Source: Salaquimonas sp. (GTDB taxonomy: Bacteria; Pseudomonadota; Alphaproteobacteria; Rhizobiales; Rhizobiaceae). From it: a DNA stretch of 60,148 nucleotides. Positions within the stretch are counted from its first letter, which is position 1; every line of letters starts with the position of its first letter. The position numbers and the translations under genes were made by a program. Below the pieces are notes generated by a model. It saw only the letters and a list, made by a program, of their open reading frames with translations. It ran no database searches and was not told where the DNA came from. Location: positions 1 through 60,148 of the forward strand of contig JANQQM010000150.1 of assembly GCA_028289365.1 (NCBI GenBank), written 5' to 3'. Positions 55,513 to 60,148 of the stretch are shown piece after piece.

Positions 55513-55749
55513 TTATCCGTTGACCCTCATGGTTTCCACTCGCGGAGGATTGCCATTTTTCCCGGGGATCAGCAACTTTATCTGGCAAACAGTCTGCCCA
55601 CCAGAAGAAACGGGTGTCGCCGCCAATACCTGCGCACCTCGAGACGCCGCAAGCTGTTTAGCTGCGCGCGCGCAATTTGCTGCATTGACGGGTGCAAATA
55701 CAGCAACGAGGAATACGAAGCCAATTACTATACACAGTAGTTTTTTCAT
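55513..55749 (-). CDS. Small secreted protein, candidate FeuN
   Basis: 78-residue protein with a clear signal peptide (MKKLLCIVIGFVFLVAVFAP to VNA) and a ~55-residue mature part starting ANCARAAKQLAAS, with two Cys that could form a disulfide and PepSY-like features (GGQTVCQIKLLIPGKNG). It is the first gene of the feuPQ operon. In S. meliloti the small periplasmic protein FeuN, encoded in this position, restrains FeuQ signalling; this gene matches in size, location and secretion. Orthology is an inference from context. Confidence 0.75.
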   Translation of the reverse strand: MKKLLCIVIGFVFLVAVFAPVNAANCARAAKQLAASRGAQVLAATPVSSGGQTVCQIKLLIPGKNGNPPRVETMRVNG

Positions 55750-56177
55750 GCGTCGCTTCTACCAGTTTTCATCTGAACTGAAAATGAATGACGCTATAAA
55801 TAGTCCATTCGCACCTGGAAGCCTGCTACAATTGCACTTCGAGGCGCCTGGCGGTCCCAGGCAGGCCCGAGGACGCGATCTGAGCAACAGAACAATCTAG
55901 CGAGGAAACGAGCTTTCCGTGATCTTCTATCTGCTCATCAGTTGTGTAGACATATTTCGGTTCCTGGACCGTCCTCACATATCCGCGCAGAATCGCCCGG
56001 GTCGTCGGCAGGATCAGCCAATTGGGAAATACCTTCAGTTTGTCAGTATGAAACACGGCCAGGAGTAGATTCAGCCGCTTAAGGTCGTCATTGTGATGCG
56101 ATCTTTGTCTGCAGCCGTACTTCTCCGACCATAGTCAAATCTAACAGATCACAGATTCGATGTAAAGGAATATTTTC
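55750..56177. other. Gap between the feu operon and the YcgN gene
   Basis: About 430 bases. It holds the presumed feu operon promoter next to 55749 (AT-rich, 55750-55800) and the doubtful frame at 55826-56056 described separately. No tRNA or terminator was recognised. Confidence 0.5.
55826..56056 (-). CDS. Doubtful small gene or gene remnant
   Basis: A 76-codon frame from GTG 56056 to a TAG. The same frame is open upstream for about 20 more codons to a TGA without an ATG, and reads protein-like (DDLKRLNLLLAVFHTDKLKV, LPTTRAILRGYVRTV). No family was recognised and no ribosome-binding site precedes the GTG. An ATG one base out of frame lies near 56090, so a frameshifted start is possible. Could be a remnant of a longer gene. 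Confidence 0.3.
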   Translation of the reverse strand: MFHTDKLKVFPNWLILPTTRAILRGYVRTVQEPKYVYTTDEQIEDHGKLVSSLDCSVAQIASSGLPGTARRLEVQL

Positions 56178-56633
56178 CTATTTCTCAAACTTTTTTGAAG
56201 GCCAATCCACTAGGTGATTTTCATAGTCCTCGAACTTGAGCCCAAATTCAGTGATTGTGCGGCCCCGAACGCTTACGCCGGCGGCGTGAACGCTCTCGCG
56301 ATCTCCTGAAATGAGGTAGTGCCAATCATACAATTCCCTACCCTCATGTATCAGTCGATAGGCGCAAGTTGGCGGCAACCAGTGCAGTTCATCCATTTTC
56401 TCCGGACTTAACTGAATGCAATCCGGTACCTTTTCCAGGCGATTTTCATAATCCCTGCATCTGCAGGTTTTGCTATCCAGCAGTCTGCAGGCAATATTTG
56501 TCCAGTGAATCTCACCGGTATCCCAGTCCTCCAGCTTGTTGAGACAGCACCGTCCACAGCCATCGCAGAGCGATTCCCATTCACTTTGCGACATTTGATC
56601 TAGTGTCTTCGTTTTCCAGAAAGGTGCTGACAT
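56178..56633 (-). CDS. YcgN-family cysteine-cluster protein (UPF0260)
   Basis: 151-residue cytoplasmic protein with the conserved Cys-rich head [18 protein letters not shown], then [23 protein letters not shown] and [10 protein letters not shown], presumably for a metal or iron-sulfur site. Biochemical role is not established. The usual length is about 150. The start ATG 56633 gives [14 protein letters not shown], as in relatives. It is divergent from the PBP1A gene. Confidence 0.92.
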   Translation of the reverse strand: MSAPFWKTKTLDQMSQSEWESLCDGCGRCCLNKLEDWDTGEIHWTNIACRLLDSKTCRCRDYENRLEKVPDCIQLSPEKMDELHWLPPTCAYRLIHEGRELYDWHYLISGDRESVHAAGVSVRGRTITEFGLKFEDYENHLVDWPSKKFEK

Positions 56634-56773
56634 ATTTACGTTATTTTTGCTTCGACTACTTACTTTGGTGTCCTATAGCGTGAATTTGATACATCATGTT
56701 TGGCAAAAATCTCCAAACTGCAAACAAAATGCTGTATGAACGTTCAAATCACCAAACTAGATGGCAGTGAGAT

Positions 56774-58960
56774 TTGCGAGATCCATTTGACAATTCCGGC
56801 AAGGGAAATGCCAAAAACCGGCTTTTGGGGTTCGACTCATGGCTCGATGACACCCTGTTTCGCCTGTTTTCCAAGACGGGTGATTATTGGGAATCCATCT
56901 CGATTTTCTTCCGGCGCTTCCGCGTAACCGGATTCAAGAGGTTTGTTGTCGAAATCCTGGATGAATCGCTGTCTATCGGGTTGGCGGGTAGCGTTGTATT
57001 GCTGGCACTCGCATTACCGGCATTTGACGAAACGAGCAAGGACTGGCGGACGACCTCGGATTTCGCGGTAACATTCCTAGACAGATACGGAAAGGAGATT
57101 GGCCGACGCGGGATCAGGCAAACCGATTCCGACGAAATTGAGACCCTTCCCGACCACTTCATCAAGGCAGTGCTCGCAACTGAAGATCGGCGTTTCTTCG
57201 ACCATCTGGGTATTGATTTCGTGGGTCTCAGCCGTGCGATGCTGGAGAATGTGCGAGCCAATTCGGTTGTACAAGGCGGCTCAACCATAACGCAGCAACT
57301 GGCCAAGAACCTTTTCCTTACCAACGAGCGAACCATTGAACGCAAGGTCAAGGAAGCGTTCCTTTCGGTCTGGCTGGAAATGAACGTTCCCAAGAAAGAA
57401 ATTTTGAAACTGTATCTGGACCGCGCCTATATGGGCGGCGGCAACTTCGGCGTGTCGGCTGCTGCGCAATACTATTTCGACAAGGATGTTAAAGACATCA
57501 CCCTGGCAGAAGCTGCGATGTTGGCCGGCTTGTACAAGGCGCCCACCAAGTACGCGCCTCACATAAATCTTCCGGCCGCGCGTGCACGCGCGAACGAGGT
57601 CCTTACTAACATGGTTCAGGCCAGTTTCATGTCTGAAGGCCAGGTCATCAACGCTAGACGCAATCCGGCAAAGATTGTTGAACGGTCTGACACCGAAGGT
57701 CCGAATTACTTCATGGATTATGCGTTTGAAGAAATCAAACGCCTGGCGGCAAAGCTACCTACTCGCTCCTTCATCGCGAAGACGACCGTTGATCTTGATC
57801 TGCAAAAGGCAGCTGATGACGCGATTTTGTCCAATCTGCGCCAACACGGCAAACGATACAGGGCAAAGGAAGGGGCGATGGTCGTCATCGACCATGAGGG
57901 CGCTGTCCGCGCGATGGTCGGCGGCGTGGATTACGGAACCAGCCAATTCAACCGTGCATATTCTTCCAGAAGGCAGCCAGGATCTTCATTCAAACCGTTT
58001 GTATATGCTTCGGCGATCGAAAACTTCGGATATGACGAGCACACACGCGTAACCGACGGTCCGGTACGCACTGGCAAATGGTCACCCAGGAACTATTCCG
58101 GCGGATTTGCAGGCAGGATGGATTTTACGCGGGCGATTGTGAAATCCTACAATACCATCCCGGCAAAACTGTATCTTGGAAGGGACGGACTCGAGCCGCT
58201 GGGTGGCGAGCGGATTGAGGAAACGGCCCGCAAGATGGGTATCACCTCACCTCTTGTCCTCAATGCTCCCATGGTGCTCGGTTCCAATGGGCTTACTGTG
58301 CTGGAAATGGCGACCGGCTACGGAACATTCATGAACGATGGGCACAAGCTCGATACACATGCGATCACGCTGATTACCGATATTCAGGGAAAAGTGCTAT
58401 TCGACTATCGCGAAGACAAACCTGAAAAGGTTCGGGCTTTGGAGAAACGCACGGTAGCTTCGATGAACCGGATGCTGGTTCAAATTCCAGAATGGGGAAC
58501 AGCCAGGCGCGCCGCACTTGAGGGAATTCGGGCAGCAGGAAAAACCGGGACAACATCGGCATATCGGGACGCCTGGTTTGTTGGTTATACCGGGAACTAT
58601 GTTGCAGCAGTCTGGTATGGCAATGACGATTACACGCCGACCAGACGCATGACTGGCGGTTCTGTTCCCGCGATGACCTGGCAGAAGTTCATGACCTATG
58701 CGCATCAAAACATCGATTTGAGACCGATTCCGTATGTGGAAAACCCGCTACCTGGCGGTGATGTTGTTGTTTCGGGCGCGCAAGCCGGCGGTGATCAGGA
58801 GGATCTGGCGCCGATTGTCCGCCCGAAGGTTCTGTCGGCAGAGAGTCAAAAGATGCTCAGGCAATTGGAGCGTAAGCTGCGTGAAGCCAAGCCTGTAAAC
58901 CCAAATCAAATTGTGGCAAGGCGTGGCGGTGAGCAGATTGGAAGTTCGACTTCTAATTGA
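56774..58960 (+). CDS. mrcA: Penicillin-binding protein 1A (bifunctional murein synthase)
   Basis: Class A PBP, up to 728 residues, that polymerises and crosslinks peptidoglycan. Seen: a membrane anchor (SIGLAGSVVLLALALPAF), GT51 transglycosylase motifs with the catalytic Glu in ATEDRRFFDHLGID and GGSTITQQLAKNLFL, then the transpeptidase with the SxxK nucleophile in RQPGSSFKPFVYA, SxN in KSYNT, and KTGTT. The only usable upstream start is TTG 56774, since a stop precedes it by two codons; the conserved protein begins near RLLGFDSWLDD, so a few N-terminal residues are uncertain. Start by TTG is rare for an essential-type gene. Confidence 0.93.
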   Translation: MRDPFDNSGKGNAKNRLLGFDSWLDDTLFRLFSKTGDYWESISIFFRRFRVTGFKRFVVEILDESLSIGLAGSVVLLALALPAFDETSKDWRTTSDFAVTFLDRYGKEIGRRGIRQTDSDEIETLPDHFIKAVLATEDRRFFDHLGIDFVGLSRAMLENVRANSVVQGGSTITQQLAKNLFLTNERTIERKVKEAFLSVWLEMNVPKKEILKLYLDRAYMGGGNFGVSAAAQYYFDKDVKDITLAEAAMLAGLYKAPTKYAPHINLPAARARANEVLTNMVQASFMSEGQVINARRNPAKIVERSDTEGPNYFMDYAFEEIKRLAAKLPTRSFIAKTTVDLDLQKAADDAILSNLRQHGKRYRAKEGAMVVIDHEGAVRAMVGGVDYGTSQFNRAYSSRRQPGSSFKPFVYASAIENFGYDEHTRVTDGPVRTGKWSPRNYSGGFAGRMDFTRAIVKSYNTIPAKLYLGRDGLEPLGGERIEETARKMGITSPLVLNAPMVLGSNGLTVLEMATGYGTFMNDGHKLDTHAITLITDIQGKVLFDYREDKPEKVRALEKRTVASMNRMLVQIPEWGTARRAALEGIRAAGKTGTTSAYRDAWFVGYTGNYVAAVWYGNDDYTPTRRMTGGSVPAMTWQKFMTYAHQNIDLRPIPYVENPLPGGDVVVSGAQAGGDQEDLAPIVRPKVLSAESQKMLRQLERKLREAKPVNPNQIVARRGGEQIGSSTSN

Positions 58961-59047
58961 GCTGTTAAAAGGCCAGTACAGAGTTAGCTTGGTCTCGAAG
59001 TAAACAGATTTGCGAGTTGATGTATTAATGTCAGGCGGCCTGGTCTA

Positions 59048-59629
59048 GTGCGTTCGATTATCCTCTACATTTTCCTGGCGACATGTGGAATTGCCTTGGG
59101 TGGTGTCAGCGCCTGGTATTCCATTCGGCATGTTTATGGCCTCGAGGCAATCAATATTGGCGTATGGACTGCATATCCCTTCGCTGCTGCCGATGAAATC
59201 GATCCCTACACAGTCGCAAGATCGGTAGCAGAGGGTACCGTACCGCTGGGTGTCTCAGAAGGATTGGCATTTGAAACCCAGACCGATGACAGTGGAAGTG
59301 TTTTGTCTACAGATTGTGACTACGATCTGGAAGGAACTACGCCACCTTCAAGACTGTGGACACTGGTTGCCTATGACGAACATGGCTATCCGTTAAAGGC
59401 TGCGCCTGGCGGGAACTCGTCCAAATATTCGGGTTCTACGATTCGGTATCCAGACGGTTCATTTCTCATTTCCATTTCCAGCAGACCGAAGCCGGGTAAT
59501 TGGCTTTCCCTGGTCAAAGGACAACCGTTTCGTCTGGTGTTGCGGCTATATGATACTTCAATCACCAGCAATACAGACCTTATTGTGCCTGAAATGCCCG
59601 CAATCCGCCGATTGGAATGCAGATCATGA
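59048..59629 (+). CDS. DUF1214 domain protein
   Basis: 193-residue protein with an N-terminal membrane segment (IILYIFLATCGIALGGVSAW) and a DUF1214 domain: SRLWTLVAYDEHGYPL, then PDGSFLISISSRPKPGNWL and PFRLVLRLYDTS. GTG start 59048 with AGGCGG about 9 bases upstream. Its stop overlaps the ATG of the next gene (ATGA, 59626-59629). The pair lies downstream of the PBP1A gene, which I recall as a common arrangement in rhizobia. Function unknown; periplasmic or surface-facing. Confidence 0.85.
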   Translation: MRSIILYIFLATCGIALGGVSAWYSIRHVYGLEAINIGVWTAYPFAAADEIDPYTVARSVAEGTVPLGVSEGLAFETQTDDSGSVLSTDCDYDLEGTTPPSRLWTLVAYDEHGYPLKAAPGGNSSKYSGSTIRYPDGSFLISISSRPKPGNWLSLVKGQPFRLVLRLYDTSITSNTDLIVPEMPAIRRLECRS

Positions 59630-60148
59630 TGTGGCGCTTCCTGTATTATGGTGTCTGTACATTGGTCCTGGCGGCCATCACACATATCGCGATTATTCTT
59701 CTAATTCCCGTCTACGGGACCAAGGATGCTTTCGCAATTCTGTCCAGGAACACAGAACCTTTTGAATTCAAGGCAATCACTGCCGTGAATGGCCGTTTGC
59801 CGCTATCAGATTTCGACCCGTTCTTTTCCTATGGAGTCTGCCGTTTCGATCTGTCCGAGCAGGGATTGGCAATCAATGGGCCGAAAATTGATACCTTCTG
59901 GTCAGCCACAATCGTCAATGAGGCGGGCACGGTTGTCTACAGTCTGAACAGCCGGACCGCCATCGATCAAAAACTGGATATGATCGTCCTCAACTCAACA
60001 CAGATTTTACGGATACGCGAGCTTCAGCCACCCGAGGTTGAATCATCAATCATTGTGGAAACGGAAATCAATGGCGGATTTGTGCTATTGAGAGTGCTCA
60101 GCCCGGATGAAAGCTGGGGTTCTTCAGCGCGCAGGTTTCTGGACGCGA
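59626..60148 (+). CDS. DUF1254-like membrane protein, 3' end missing
   Basis: The frame is open from ATG 59626 to the window edge (174 residues), so it is a partial gene. Seen: an N-terminal transmembrane segment (YYGVCTLVLAAITHIAIILL), then SYGVCRFDLSE, DTFWSATIVNEAGTVVYSLN and RTA, which resemble the DUF1254 partner protein of DUF1214 genes in rhizobia. It overlaps the upstream stop by 4 bases, so the two are translated together. Function unknown. Confidence 0.8.
   Translation, partial: MMWRFLYYGVCTLVLAAITHIAIILLIPVYGTKDAFAILSRNTEPFEFKAITAVNGRLPLSDFDPFFSYGVCRFDLSEQGLAINGPKIDTFWSATIVNEAGTVVYSLNSRTAIDQKLDMIVLNSTQILRIRELQPPEVESSIIVETEINGGFVLLRVLSPDESWGSSARRFLDA

Overview
The window looks like chromosomal DNA of an alphaproteobacterium of the order Hyphomicrobiales (Rhizobiales). 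The evidence is a rhizobial-type porin, a feuN-like/feuP/feuQ block followed by ccmIEFH, degP, a response regulator, a sensor kinase and glnE (a rhizobial gene order as I remember it), an Irr/ICE-like iron box, and a CbrA/PdhS-type PAS kinase. The genus cannot be set from sequence alone; moderate GC by eye might fit a marine lineage. Coding density is high. I see no rRNA, no CRISPR array and no convincing tRNA.

Layout. 1-2312: the 3' part of a porin gene and a solitary tyrosine recombinase. 2398-3630: a periplasmic Fe(III)-binding protein with its own terminator, promoter and ICE-like operator. 3621-9447: a glycan cluster of three overlapping glycosyltransferase genes on the minus strand, and divergently a fourth glycosyltransferase overlapping a polysaccharide deacetylase-like gene. 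9466-15526: a complete four-gene ABC importer (fused double ATPase, large family 5 binding protein, two permeases). 15682-19809: a large MscS-type channel, a small Sel1 protein, a glutathione transferase and two non-coding stretches with strong repeats. 19971-25348: AMP nucleosidase, an endonuclease/exonuclease/phosphatase family protein, ETF-ubiquinone oxidoreductase and a family 4-like uracil-DNA glycosylase.

25359-28770 is a thiamine salvage operon, thiM-thiE-thiD, under a clear TPP riboswitch. Its last gene is a TRAP-type binding protein whose start overlaps the thiD stop. 28788-31753 holds a LysE exporter and a lone molybdopterin-binding xanthine dehydrogenase-family subunit. Then come a DMT permease, pgi, pepN and a PAS sensor kinase closed by a strong terminator.

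39955-55749 (all minus strand) is a conserved envelope/regulation block: feuN-like, feuP, feuQ, a lipoprotein, ccmIEFH for cytochrome c maturation, a hydrolase-OsmC fusion, degP, a second two-component pair, glnE and an EF-hand protein. 56178-60148 carries a YcgN-type protein, penicillin-binding protein 1A, a DUF1214 protein and the start of a DUF1254-like protein cut by the window edge.

The best leads for something undescribed are the five-gene glycan cluster, the TRAP binding protein inside the TPP-riboswitch operon, and the repeat-bounded, hairpin-rich non-coding segment at 18104-18415.
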